From an uncultured Collinsella sp. (GTDB lineage Bacteria; Actinomycetota; Coriobacteriia; Coriobacteriales; Coriobacteriaceae), in assembly GCA_934646965.1 (NCBI GenBank), contig CAKUEZ010000008.1:1-37112 (forward strand): a stretch of DNA of 37,112 bases, written 5' to 3'. The stretch's first letter is position 1. Each line of letters starts with the position of its first letter. This document shows positions 16,828 through 25,900 of this stretch, one piece after another. The notes beneath the pieces are model-generated. The model was not told the DNA's origin. It ran no database searches and saw only the letters and a list, made by a program, of their open reading frames with translations. The position numbers and the translations under genes were made by a program.

Positions 16828-19710
16828 ATGACGCTACTGTATTTCCTTACCCTGTTTCCGCTGGTACCGGCGCTGGGCATGCTGCTCGCGCGCGGTGACC
16901 GCGCCCGCGATGCGGTAGGGCTTGTAGGCTCCGGCATTATTATGGCGGTGACAGTTGTAGTCGCCGTCATGTTTTTTGGCACGGGTCCGCAGAGCTTTGA
17001 GGTCGCGCCGGGCGCCTCTCACGTGCTCTCGATCATCAGCTCCGTCATCGATGTCATCCTGTGCGCCATCATCCTGTACAACGCGCGCAAATTTAAGAGC
17101 ATGCTCGCCACGGTGCTCGGCACAGTCCAGCTGGTGGGTTCGTTCGCCTTTGCGGCCATGGCGTCGCCTGCGGTCGAGGTCGTCACCGCCACGCCGCTCT
17201 ACCTGGATTACATGAGCGTGATCATGGTGCTTGCCGTCGGCATCGTCGGCAGCCTGATCTGCGTGTATGCCCTGGGCTACATGAAGGACTTCCAGGCGCA
17301 CGACGAGCACGAGGCAGCGCTGCGCGGGCAGACCGCGCCCGACCGTCGCCCGCAGTTCCTAGCGCTTATGTTCCTGTTCCTCTCGGCTATGTTTGTCATC
17401 GTGATAAGCGACAACCTGGAGTGGCTGTTCTGCGGTTGGGAAATCACCACCGTGTGCTCGTTCCTTATGATTGGCTACACGCGCACGCCCGAGGCCATCA
17501 AAAACGCCTTTACCCAGATCATTCTTAACATGCTGGGCGGCATCGCGTTTTTGGCCGGACTCATGTTCCTGCACGTGAACGGCATGCCGCTGACCATCTC
17601 GGGCATGATCGAACTTTCCGGTGCCGGTACCGCGCAGTCCGCCTTACTGGTGATGCCGGTCGTTCTGCTGTCGCTCGCCGCGCTCACCAAGGCCGCGCAG
17701 ATGCCGTTCCACACTTGGCTGTTGGGTGCCATGGTTGCCCCCACGCCCACGAGCGCCCTGCTGCACTCGTCAACCATGGTCAAAGCCGGCGTGTTCCTGA
17801 TGGTCAAGCTGAGCCCGCTCTATGCCATCTATCCCGTGACGGGCTTTATGGTCACGAGTGTGGGTGCCATCACGTTTTTGCTCGCTGCCCTCATGGCCAT
17901 CTCGCAGAGCAACGCCAAGCGCGTGCTCGCGTACTCCACTATTTCTAACTTGGGCCTCATCAGTGCCTGCTTGGGTGTCGGCGCGCCCGAGGCAGTATGG
18001 GCGGCCATCTTCCTAATCCTGTTCCACACAGTGGCAAAGTCGCTGCTGTTCTTGTGCGTGGGCACGGCCGAGCATCATATCGGCAGCCGCAATATCGAGG
18101 ACATGGACGGTATGTTCAGCCGTATGCCGCACCTGACGCGTCTGATGATGCTGGGCATCATGGGCATGTTTGTGGCACCGTTTGGCATGCTCGTGTCCAA
18201 GTGGGGCGCCCTGGTGGCGTTCGCGCAGACCGGCAACGTGCTCATGATCATGGTGCTGGCCTTTGGCTCGGCTGCGACGTTCTTCTTCTGGGGCAAGTGG
18301 CTCGCCAAGCTTTCGGGCGTCGACCCCACGGCTCAAAACGTTGAGGTCAATGTCCACAAGACCGAGTGGACGGCGCTCAACACCATCGCCGCGCTGCTGG
18401 TGCTGTGCTGCGTGGCGTTCCCGATTATTTCGAGCGGCCTGGTGTCGCCTTACCTGGCCATGGTATTTGGTCGCGTGCCGCACGTTATTGGCAAGGACGC
18501 CATGTACCTGATGGTGGTTATCGTGGCGTTTATCGCCGTGGTGCTGTTGACCTCGTTCCGCGTGAGCAACAAGCCGCATGTAAACGTGTACCTTTCGGGT
18601 GTTGGGACCGAGAGCTACCGTCATTTCCGCGGCTCGATGGGCCACGAGGTAAAGGCCGAAAAGCGCAACTGGTACCTGGAGGATGCCCTTGGCGAAAAGC
18701 GCCTTGGCCCCGCGGGCAGCGTCGTGTGCTGCGCGATTATTCTGTTTGCGCTGCTGTGCTGCGCGTGGATTGGGCCCGAGCGGCTTGCCATGAGTGCGCC
18801 CTCGGTGCTGCGCGGTAAGTATTTCGAAGGCTCGGGCGTCGTGGGCATTTTTATTGGCACCGTGGCGTTTGCCCTGATCGCGCCGCTTGTGGGTGGCCTA
18901 ATCGACGGTCTTGACCGTAAGCTTTCCGCCCGCATGCAGGGCCGCGTGGGACCGCGCCTGCTGCAGCCGTTCTACGATGTGGCCAAGCTCCTGCGCAAGG
19001 CCCCTGCCAGTGTAAACACCATGGACGATACCTATATGGCATGCGCGCTCATCTTTACCGTGGTGGGCGGCGGCATCTTTGTGTCGGGCTCCAACACGCT
19101 GCTGTGCGCCTTTATGGTTACGCTCGCCGCGATCTTTGTGGTGCTGGCGTCCGCCTCGACGCAAAGCCCGTTTGCCCAGGTTGGCGCCGACCGCGAACTG
19201 CTGCAGGTTATGAGCTACGAGCCCGCCGTTCTGCTGATGAGCGTGGGCCTGTACCTTGCCACCGACAGCTTCGACTCCATCGCCGTGACCGGGCAGACGG
19301 CCCCCATCATCGTGTACAGTGCGCCCATTTTCCTCGCGCTGCTTGCGGTGCTCACCATCAAACTGCGCAAGTCGCCGTTCGACCTTTCGTACTCGCATCA
19401 CGCGCATCAGGAGATCGTCCAGGGTATCGCCACCGAGATGAGCGGCGGCACGTTGGCCAAGATGACCCTCATGCACTGGTGCGAGACCGTGCTGTTTTTG
19501 ATGTGGGTGGGCATGTTCTTTGTCTGGGATAACCCGGTGAGCTGGGTGGTTGCCCTGGTCGTGATGGCTGTGACATATTTTGTCGAGGTGCTGATCGACA
19601 ACACCTTCGCCCGCAGCACCTGGCGCAGCTGCTTTAAGCTCGGCTGGGGCGTGGCGCTGGTGTTTGGCCTGCTCAACCTTATGCCCATCCTCGTCGACGT
19701 GTTTATTTAG
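16828..19710 (+). CDS. echAB: Ech-type hydrogenase membrane subunit, fused EchA (NuoL-like) and EchB (NuoH-like)
   Basis: A 960-residue polytopic membrane protein that is two subunits in one. Residues 1 to about 640 are a NuoL/HyfB/EchA antiporter-like ion-pumping subunit: WEITT near 205 carries the conserved membrane Glu, and LTKAAQMPFHTWL near 286 with the following TPTSALLHSSTMVKAG segment carries the conserved Lys and His. Residues from about 668 to 960 are a NuoH/HycD/EchB subunit that docks the soluble arm; RMQGRVGPRLLQPFYDVAKLL (from 702) is its hallmark loop, and the acidic loop DRELLQVMSYEPAVL also matches. There is no internal stop or start signal at the junction, so it is a true fusion. 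It is first in an operon with genes C, D, E and F. Role: ion translocation driven by ferredoxin-dependent H2 formation, or the reverse. Confidence 0.88.
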   Translation: MTLLYFLTLFPLVPALGMLLARGDRARDAVGLVGSGIIMAVTVVVAVMFFGTGPQSFEVAPGASHVLSIISSVIDVILCAIILYNARKFKSMLATVLGTVQLVGSFAFAAMASPAVEVVTATPLYLDYMSVIMVLAVGIVGSLICVYALGYMKDFQAHDEHEAALRGQTAPDRRPQFLALMFLFLSAMFVIVISDNLEWLFCGWEITTVCSFLMIGYTRTPEAIKNAFTQIILNMLGGIAFLAGLMFLHVNGMPLTISGMIELSGAGTAQSALLVMPVVLLSLAALTKAAQMPFHTWLLGAMVAPTPTSALLHSSTMVKAGVFLMVKLSPLYAIYPVTGFMVTSVGAITFLLAALMAISQSNAKRVLAYSTISNLGLISACLGVGAPEAVWAAIFLILFHTVAKSLLFLCVGTAEHHIGSRNIEDMDGMFSRMPHLTRLMMLGIMGMFVAPFGMLVSKWGALVAFAQTGNVLMIMVLAFGSAATFFFWGKWLAKLSGVDPTAQNVEVNVHKTEWTALNTIAALLVLCCVAFPIISSGLVSPYLAMVFGRVPHVIGKDAMYLMVVIVAFIAVVLLTSFRVSNKPHVNVYLSGVGTESYRHFRGSMGHEVKAEKRNWYLEDALGEKRLGPAGSVVCCAIILFALLCCAWIGPERLAMSAPSVLRGKYFEGSGVVGIFIGTVAFALIAPLVGGLIDGLDRKLSARMQGRVGPRLLQPFYDVAKLLRKAPASVNTMDDTYMACALIFTVVGGGIFVSGSNTLLCAFMVTLAAIFVVLASASTQSPFAQVGADRELLQVMSYEPAVLLMSVGLYLATDSFDSIAVTGQTAPIIVYSAPIFLALLAVLTIKLRKSPFDLSYSHHAHQEIVQGIATEMSGGTLAKMTLMHWCETVLFLMWVGMFFVWDNPVSWVVALVVMAVTYFVEVLIDNTFARSTWRSCFKLGWGVALVFGLLNLMPILVDVFI

Positions 19711-19722
19711 GAGGCGGCATCC

Positions 19723-20340
19723 ATGGATCATAAAATGTCGCGCTCGCCGTGGGTTATTCATTACGACGGCTCGAGCTGCAACGGATGCGATATCGAGGTG
19801 CTGGCCTCGCTCACACCGCTGTTCGATGCGGAGCGCTTTGGCGTGGTCAACACCGGCAACCCCAAGCATGCGGATATCTTTTTGGTGACGGGTTCGGTCA
19901 ACGCGCAGAACCTGCCTGTCGTGCGCCAGATCTACAACCAGATGCTCGAGCCCAAATGCGTGGTGGCGTGCGGTATTTGCGCATGCTCGGGTGGCGTGTT
20001 CCGCGATGCCTATAACGTGATCGGCGGCGTGGACCGCGCGATTCCCGTGGACGTGTACGCGCCCGGGTGCGCCATTCGCCCCGAGACTGTGATCGATGCC
20101 ATCGTGGAGGCGTGCGGCATTCTGGACCAGAAGGAGGCCGTGATGCGTGCCGGCGGCGATCCGCTCACCGTGGGCGGCGCTGCAACCTGGGACGGTGGCG
20201 TTGAGCTTGGCGAGGACGGATTTGTGGCCGCGAAGGCCGGCGCGGACGACGCTGGCGATGGTGCCGCCGCTGGTGGCACGCCTGCCGAGAAGCTCGTCGA
20301 AAAGCCCTCCGCACCCGCCGCTGCAAAGGAGGCCGAGTAA
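19723..20340 (+). CDS. echC: Ech-type hydrogenase small subunit EchC (NuoB/HycG-like)
   Basis: The subunit that holds the proximal 4Fe-4S cluster beside the NiFe site and passes electrons on from the ferredoxin-like subunit. Ligands are visible: C19 and C22 (SSCNGCD), C86 (GICACSGG) and C116 (PGCAIRP), the NuoB arrangement. The core ends near residue 150. The last 55 residues are an Ala/Gly/Glu/Lys-rich tail not normal for the family. The ribosome site AGGAGG (19709-19714) overlaps the stop of the previous gene and sits eight bases from the ATG; an in-frame ATG at 19735 is less well placed. The stop TAA overlaps the next ATG (TAATG), showing tight coupling with EchD. Confidence 0.9.
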   Translation: MDHKMSRSPWVIHYDGSSCNGCDIEVLASLTPLFDAERFGVVNTGNPKHADIFLVTGSVNAQNLPVVRQIYNQMLEPKCVVACGICACSGGVFRDAYNVIGGVDRAIPVDVYAPGCAIRPETVIDAIVEACGILDQKEAVMRAGGDPLTVGGAATWDGGVELGEDGFVAAKAGADDAGDGAAAGGTPAEKLVEKPSAPAAAKEAE

Positions 20341-21047
20341 TGCAAAAGGCAATCTATACCACCGTCGGGATCGATGAGCTGCTGTCGCATGTGCAGGCGC
20401 TCAAGGGCGTCGGCGCGCGCTTTGTGCAGATGCATGCCGAGCGCTGCGTGGACGACGGCTCGTATCGCCTGGTCTATACGTTTATCAACGTCCGCGCCGC
20501 GCAGGAACAGATTGCGCAGGACGGCAGCTATGCGTTTGAGAACCTGGTGGTCGAGGGTATCGACCAGTACCAGGAGATCCCGTCCATCAGCTCGTACTAT
20601 CCGGCGGTGTTCCCGTTTGAGAACGAGGCGCACGACCTGTTCGGCCTTGCCATCACCGATATGCAGGTCGACTTTAACGGCTTTTTCTACCAGGTCTCGA
20701 CGGCCGAGCCCATGAGCGTGATCACGCCCGAGGTGAAGGCCGCGCGCGAGAAGGCCATGAAGGTCCGTGCCGCCGCCGAGGCAAAGGCGCGCAAGGCCGC
20801 GGCCGAGAAGGCCGCCGCTGCGGCCGCTGCGGGGGAGGGTGCCGGCGATGCCGCGAGCGCTGCGTCCGCCAAGCCTGCTGCAGCTGCCGGTTCCGATGCT
20901 CAGCATGACGAGGCCGCTGCCAAGGCTGCGCTCAAAGCTGCCGAGATGGAGGCAAAGCTTGCCGCCATGGATCCCGAGAAAGCGGCCAAGGTCCGCGCGG
21001 CGCTTGCTGCCAAGGCCGCCCGCGACAAGCAGAAAAAGGAGGCGTAA
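20340..21047 (+). CDS. echD: Ech-type hydrogenase subunit EchD (NuoC-like) with Ala/Lys-rich tail
   Basis: A 235-residue protein. Residues 1 to about 125 are the NuoC/30-kDa domain that packs against the large subunit, with the signature YPAVFPFENEAHDLFGL (E-x4-D-x-F/Y-G type) near 87-103. From about 130 to the end the sequence is almost only Ala, Lys, Glu, Arg and Asp, probably a long helix or coiled coil, and is not part of the usual family. It overlaps the EchC stop by one base (TAATG), with AAAGGAGG shortly upstream as ribosome site, and ends 5 bases before EchE. NuoC and NuoD functions being separate genes argues for Ech-type rather than formate-hydrogenlyase type, in which they are fused as HycE. 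Confidence 0.85.
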   Translation: MQKAIYTTVGIDELLSHVQALKGVGARFVQMHAERCVDDGSYRLVYTFINVRAAQEQIAQDGSYAFENLVVEGIDQYQEIPSISSYYPAVFPFENEAHDLFGLAITDMQVDFNGFFYQVSTAEPMSVITPEVKAAREKAMKVRAAAEAKARKAAAEKAAAAAAAGEGAGDAASAASAKPAAAAGSDAQHDEAAAKAALKAAEMEAKLAAMDPEKAAKVRAALAAKAARDKQKKEA

Positions 21048-21052
21048 GGTCC

Positions 21053-22141
21053 ATGGCACGTCGCTCCGTTATTCCGTTTGGCCCGCAGCACCCGGTGCTG
21101 CCCGAGCCGCTTCACCTGGACCTGGTGCTCGAGGACGACCGCGTTATCGAGGCAATTCCGCAGATCGGCTTTGTGCATCGCGGCCTCGAGAAACTCACCG
21201 AAAAGCGCGATATGCACCAGTTTGGCTACATCGCCGAGCGCATCTGCGGCATTTGCGCCGTGGGCCACAGCTACGGCTATGCCAGCGCCTGCGAGCGTAT
21301 GCTCGACATCGAGGTGCCCGGTCGCGTGCAGTATATCCGCACCATTTTGCACGAGCTTTCGCGCATTCACTCGCACCTGTTGTGGCTGGGCCTGCTTGCC
21401 GATGCCTTTGGTTTTGAGGCGCTGTTCTATCGTTCGTGGACCCTGCGCGAGCAGATTCTCAAGATCTTCGAGAGCACTTGCGGCGGTCGCGTGATCCTGT
21501 CGATTAACGAGATCGGCGGCCTTAAGCACGACATTGAGGACTCCGAGCTGGCGGGCATTGTCCAGACGCTCGATGTCATGCGTCCCGACTACGAGGCTCT
21601 GGTGCATACGTTTTTGGACGACGACAGCTGCGGCGAGCGCCTGCATGGCGTGGGCGTGATCAGCAAGAAAGACGCGCTGGAGCTGTCGATGGTCGGTCCG
21701 TTCGGTCGCGCCTCGGGCGTGGACTATGACGTGCGCATGTTCGGCGACGGCGCCTATGCGGACCTGGCTGCGTTTGAGCCGATTGTCGCCACCGACGGCG
21801 ACTGCTATGCCCGCTGCCAGGTGCGTTGCGCCGAGGTCACGCAGGCCATGGACATCATTAAAGAGCTTGTGGCCAAGATTCCGCACGACGGTATCGGCGG
21901 GCGCACCAAGCTCACGCCGGCCGACGGCGCGCGCGGCGAGGTTGTGATTGAGCAGCCGCGCGGCGAGGCGTATTACTATGTTCGCGGCAACGGCACCAAG
22001 AACCTGGATCGCTTCCGCGTGCGCACGCCGACGTCGCAAAACCTGGCGGGCCTGACGCATGCGCTGCAGGGCGTGCTCATCGCCAACGTGCCCATGATTA
22101 TCCTGACCATCGACCCCTGCATTAGCTGCACGGAAAGGTAG
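21053..22141 (+). CDS. echE: Ech-type [NiFe] hydrogenase large (catalytic) subunit EchE
   Basis: A 362-residue catalytic subunit, related to NuoD. Both nickel-binding Cys pairs are intact: R63-I-C65-G-I-C68 with H71 following, and D354-P-C356-I-S-C359 at the very end. This makes it a hydrogenase rather than a respiratory complex I subunit, which has lost these cysteines. The protein ends only three residues after the last Cys (TER), so the C-terminal peptide that maturation proteases remove in many [NiFe] enzymes is absent; Ech-type enzymes are known for this. It sits between EchD and EchF, 5 and 7 bases away. Reaction: 2H+ plus 2e- to H2, reversible. No hyp maturation genes are in the window; they would have to be elsewhere. 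Confidence 0.93.
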   Translation: MARRSVIPFGPQHPVLPEPLHLDLVLEDDRVIEAIPQIGFVHRGLEKLTEKRDMHQFGYIAERICGICAVGHSYGYASACERMLDIEVPGRVQYIRTILHELSRIHSHLLWLGLLADAFGFEALFYRSWTLREQILKIFESTCGGRVILSINEIGGLKHDIEDSELAGIVQTLDVMRPDYEALVHTFLDDDSCGERLHGVGVISKKDALELSMVGPFGRASGVDYDVRMFGDGAYADLAAFEPIVATDGDCYARCQVRCAEVTQAMDIIKELVAKIPHDGIGGRTKLTPADGARGEVVIEQPRGEAYYYVRGNGTKNLDRFRVRTPTSQNLAGLTHALQGVLIANVPMIILTIDPCISCTER

Positions 22142-22148
22142 GCGCGGC

Positions 22149-22490
22149 ATGAGTTTACTGACATTTGCCAAGACGGCCTTGGGTTCTATGGTCAAGCAGC
22201 CGGTGACGGTGTGCTACCCGCAGGAGAAGCTCGCGGCGCCCGAGCGCCTGCGCGGACATATCGTTAACGATATGGATGTGTGCATCTGCTGCGGCATGTG
22301 CGAACGTCGCTGCCCGGCGGGCGCGCTCGCGGTCGATCGCAAGGGCGGAACGTGGTCGATCGACCCGTATGCCTGTGTGGTGTGTGGTGAGTGCATCGAA
22401 AGCTGTCCCAAGCACTGCCTGACTATGGACACCGCGCGCACCCCAGTTGCGGCGGATAAGACTCCCACGGTGGAGACCAAGCCGGAATAG
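22149..22490 (+). CDS. echF: Ech-type hydrogenase ferredoxin-like subunit EchF (NuoI-like)
   Basis: A 113-residue polyferredoxin with two 4Fe-4S sites. The first is C45, C48, C51 and C55-P; the second is C76, C79, C82 and C86-P. An extra Cys (C47) lies in the first motif. It accepts electrons from soluble ferredoxin and feeds the EchC cluster. Residues 1-40 match the N-terminal arm of NuoI-like proteins, and the last 25 residues are a polar tail. It is the last gene of the A-to-F set. Its stop codon TAG is the first of a run of 11-bp repeats that present TAG in every frame. No formate dehydrogenase or CO dehydrogenase gene is next to the operon, so ferredoxin is the likely electron donor. Confidence 0.9.
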   Translation: MSLLTFAKTALGSMVKQPVTVCYPQEKLAAPERLRGHIVNDMDVCICCGMCERRCPAGALAVDRKGGTWSIDPYACVVCGECIESCPKHCLTMDTARTPVAADKTPTVETKPE

Positions 22491-22525
22491 CGCCGGAATA
22501 GCGCCGGAATAGAGCTGGAATAGGG
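22482..22525 (+). repeat. Four 11-bp tandem repeats spanning the echF stop
   Basis: Units CCGGAATAGCG, CCGGAATAGCG, CCGGAATAGAG and CTGGAATAGGG follow each other exactly. Each holds TAG, and since 11 is not divisible by three, the first three TAGs (22488, 22499, 22510) fall in three different frames. The first is the echF stop. Confidence 0.85.
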
Positions 22526-22554
22526 GCCGGCGGGGCAAAAATGCCCCGCCGGCC
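22525..22554 (+). terminator. Hairpin terminator after the hydrogenase operon
   Basis: A perfect 13-bp stem (22525-22537 with 22542-22554) with loop AAAA. No T run follows, so termination strength is uncertain; as the last element of the operon it may act as a terminator or as a 3'-end stabiliser. Confidence 0.65.
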
Positions 22555-22587
22555 TCGCGCTATAGCGCGCGGTGGAGCCGTCGCAAA

Positions 22588-22765
22588 CAAAACTATGTCG
22601 GATTACGGGGCTGGATAGCGGACCTTCGAGCATACCGAAAATCGCGAAAACAAAACTGCAGGTAGACGGCTTGCGGTTTTTTGAAAATAGGGGGTATGGA
22701 TGGGGGTTACGGCTTCAGCCCCGTAATCCGGCATACTTTTGAAATGGCACCCTATCAGTAACAGC
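22588..22765. repeat. Dispersed intergenic repeat, copy 1 (with 26-bp inverted arms)
   Basis: Bases 22631-22765 align without gaps to 29791-29925, about three quarters identical by hand count and nearly identical at CCGTAATCCGGCATA-TTTTGAAATGG. Copy 1 also has 26-bp arms, 22588-22613 and 22716-22741, that pair with two mismatches, so it can fold into one large stem around about 100 bases. No reading frame is credible. It could be a non-coding RNA or a decayed mobile element. Confidence 0.65.
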
Positions 22766-22848
22766 CCCTGATCCCCCGGGGACGGAGGAAAACAGATCAT
22801 TTTGGCCTGTCGGCTCCGAGTCGCACCCGTTTTCCTGCGAAAACGCTG

Positions 22849-22963
22849 TGTCTCAACTTTGGTGAGACATTTGTCTCACGCCTAAAAACGAATCTGGAAC
22901 GTGTGTCACCTGCCCTAACTGTGTCTCATTTCGTAACTTTAGGCTGATGCAAGGTCTGAGACC
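22849..22963 (+). promoter_or_regulatory. Cluster of TGTCTCA / TGAGACA heptamers before the VWA surface gene
   Basis: TGTCTCA occurs at 22849-22855, 22872-22878 and 22922-22928, and its complement TGAGACA at 22863-22869. A further half (TGAGAC) lies within the near-palindrome GGTCTGAGACC at 22953-22963. Five related sites in 115 bases just before a single large gene look like an operator array for an unknown regulator. The first two also form a hairpin. I find no well-spaced -35/-10 pair. Confidence 0.45.
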
Positions 22964-22980
22964 GCGAGAAGGGAGACGCG

Positions 22981-25900
22981 ATGAGTAAGTACACGAGGGG
23001 TCTCTTGGCGGTGATACTGGCCGTAGTGCTGGTATTGCCGGCTGCAGCATTCGCCATGCTGCCCGAGGCCAACGCCAGGTCCAGCACAGGAATGGACGGA
23101 CCGACAATGACCGAAAAGGTCGTCGACTACGACACCAGCAACCACTGGAAGTACTGGGCCGGCGGCTATGACGGCAAGGAAACTACAACTCAAAATGTCG
23201 GCCGAATCTGGACCGACAAGACGGTCAAGAAAACCGGAGAAGGCGAAAAGTCGGATTTCCTGACCACACTGTCTGCCATCTCTTCGACATCCGATACGAC
23301 GATTTCCGGCAAGCCGCTCGACATCGTGCTGGTGCTGGACGCTTCCGGCTCGATGGATGACCCCATGAAAAAGGGCGACAAAACAAAGCGTATCGAAGCG
23401 CTAAGGAAGGCCGCTAATGGCTTTATTGACACCATTGCGGAGCAGAATGCAAAGATCTCGGACGAGTCCAAGCAGCATCAGGTTGCCATCGTTAAGTTTG
23501 CGGGCAAGATGACTAATCAGGTCGGCAACGAAACGTATCGCGAAGGTGGCTACACTTACAACTACTCGCAGACCATGAAGGGTCTGACGCCCTGCAGCAA
23601 GGACAAAGGCGCGGAGAGCCTAAAGAGTACGGTCAACATCATCAGTCCCGCCGGTTCCACGCGTGCCGACTATGGCTTGGAGCTGGCTGATGGGCAATTT
23701 TCATCTTCGTCTGGTCGCGCCGACGCCAAGAAGGTCGTTGTCTTCTTCACCGATGGTTCACCTACGAGTTCTAGTGGATTCGAGAATGAGGTTGCCGATA
23801 GCGCCATCAACAGTGCCAAGAGCATTAAGGCTAAAGGCGCCGACATTTACACCATCGGCATCTTTAGCGGCGCAAATCCCAATGCCGATCTCACGGCTGA
23901 TGGCACGAGCAAAGAGAACAAGTTCATGCATGCCGTGTCGAGCAATTATCCCGACGCAGAGTCGTATACGAGCGATAAGCTTGGCACACGTGCGGAAAAC
24001 TCCGATTACTACAAGTCGGCAACCAGCGCCGCAGAGCTCGAGAAGATCTTCGAAGAGATCTCGGGAAGCATTATCAAGGTTGGTTACCCGACAGAAGTCC
24101 ATGACGGTTTTGGCGAGCATGAGTCCGGCTACATTACGTTCACCGATAAGCTGGGCGACTTTATGCAGGTCGACGGCTTTATTTACAACGGCACGACGCT
24201 TGACAAGCCGACAAAGATCGAGGGCAACGTCGACACCTACACATTTGCTGACGATGCCGCGCACCTGGTCATCACCGTTCAGCATGCCGGAAAGGACGAG
24301 CCTCAGGCCGGCGATATCGTAACGGTCAAGATCCCTGCGTCGCTGATCCCGCTGCGCCACTTTAAGATCACCGATGGCGTGCTTACGGTCGACGAGACTA
24401 AGCCCATCCAGGTGAACTACACCTCGAGCGTTAAGAAAGACGCGCTCGATAACCTGTTTACCCCCAAGAACGTACCGGGGCTCGAGGACTACATCAAGAG
24501 CAATACGATCACCGCGGAGAACGACTCAAAGACCGTTAGCTTCTACGCGAACAAGTGGAGCGATAGCGAGCTGGGTGATACGATCGCGAACTTTGAGCCT
24601 GCCGATTCCAACCGCTACTACTATTTCCAGAAGAATACCCCCATTTACACGGATAAGAACTGCACGACGCCAGCGAAGGACTCGATCCCGCTGGCTGCCA
24701 AGGGCACCTATTACTACAAGGATGAGTTTGAGGTAGCGGGCGCAGGCGGTAAGGCCGAATCCCGTCCCGCTGTTATCGAGTTTACCGGCGAAGACGCCGC
24801 GAGCTCTGAGGACGCCTTCGTGCGCGACGCGAGCGGAAACCTGTCATTTAAAAAGGGAACCGCACGCCTTGCCTTTATTGACGAGCTCCATACCACCAAG
24901 GTGCGCGTGGGTGGTGGCAACCCCACCGGTACCGCGGCCGACGTGCTCAATCCCAAGTGGAACAACAACGCCACGGAGGTTGACGTTCACCTGGGCAATA
25001 ACGGCAAAATCAGCTTTGACATAACGCCGGCAACGGTGGACACCAAGGCCAAGTTTGGCCTGACCAAGGTACTCGAGGGCCGCAACTGGACGGATACCGA
25101 TGAGTTTAAGTTTAAGCTCTCCGCGACATCCGGGGACGACACCCCGATGCCTGCGTCCACGACTGCGACCGTGCACAAGGCCGACGACAATGGCATCGCC
25201 GCCATCAATTTCGGTGAGATCACCTACAGCAAGCCAGGCGAGTACACCTATGAGGTCCGCGAGGTCAAGGGCAAGCTGGGTGGCATCACCTACAGCGAGA
25301 ATGTTGCCACGTTCAAAGTGACCGTGACGGTTAAGGCCACGGGTGGGCTTGAGGCTGACGTTGAAAAGATCTCGGGCGAGACCGAGTTCAAGAACACCTA
25401 TAGCGCCAAGACGGAAACCCCGCTGACTCTTGAGGCTGCCAAGACGCTCACAGGGCGCCCGATGGCCGATGACGAATTCAAGTTTGCGCTGAGCTACGCG
25501 GGGCACGACGAGGCCCTGCTAGAGACCACCAACAAGGGTGGCAAGGTTGAGTTCGGTCCGCTGAAGTACACGACCAAGTCGCTCGCCAAGCTGGTCGAGG
25601 AAGACAAGGCGTCGTTTGACGATAGCTCAGACAAGCCCACGTGGACCATTCGCTACATTGCTGCCGAGCAGACCGATAGGCTGCCTGCGGGCGTGAGCGC
25701 CACCGTGTCGGTAATTGACGCATATGTAACCGTTGTCGACAACGGCGATGGTACCCTGACGGCGACGGCTGTCTACGGCGATACCGGCAACAAGTTTGTG
25801 AACGCCTACACCGTGGCCCCCAAGGACTCCAGCGTCACCGAGCAGATCACCGCGACCAAGGTCCTGACCGGCCGTGACCTCAAGGCCGGCGAGTTCCACT

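Noticed and set aside
18898..20352. A 484-codon minus-strand frame under the hydrogenase genes
   Set aside because: It lies antisense to the well-supported echAB and echC genes, is rich in His and Arg as shadow frames are, and crosses the boundary of two real genes.
16828..22490. Respiratory complex I operon
   Set aside because: Only the Ech/Hyc-like core subunits are present and the NuoD-like protein keeps both nickel-binding Cys pairs, so it is a hydrogenase.
16828..22490. Formate hydrogenlyase (Hyc/Hyf, group 4a)
   Set aside because: NuoC- and NuoD-like functions are separate genes, the gene order is that of Ech, and no formate dehydrogenase or Hyc accessory genes are adjacent.
22595..22800. 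Small minus-strand frames over the dispersed repeat
   Set aside because: They fall on a non-coding repeat with inverted arms, and the equivalent frame is not kept in the second copy.
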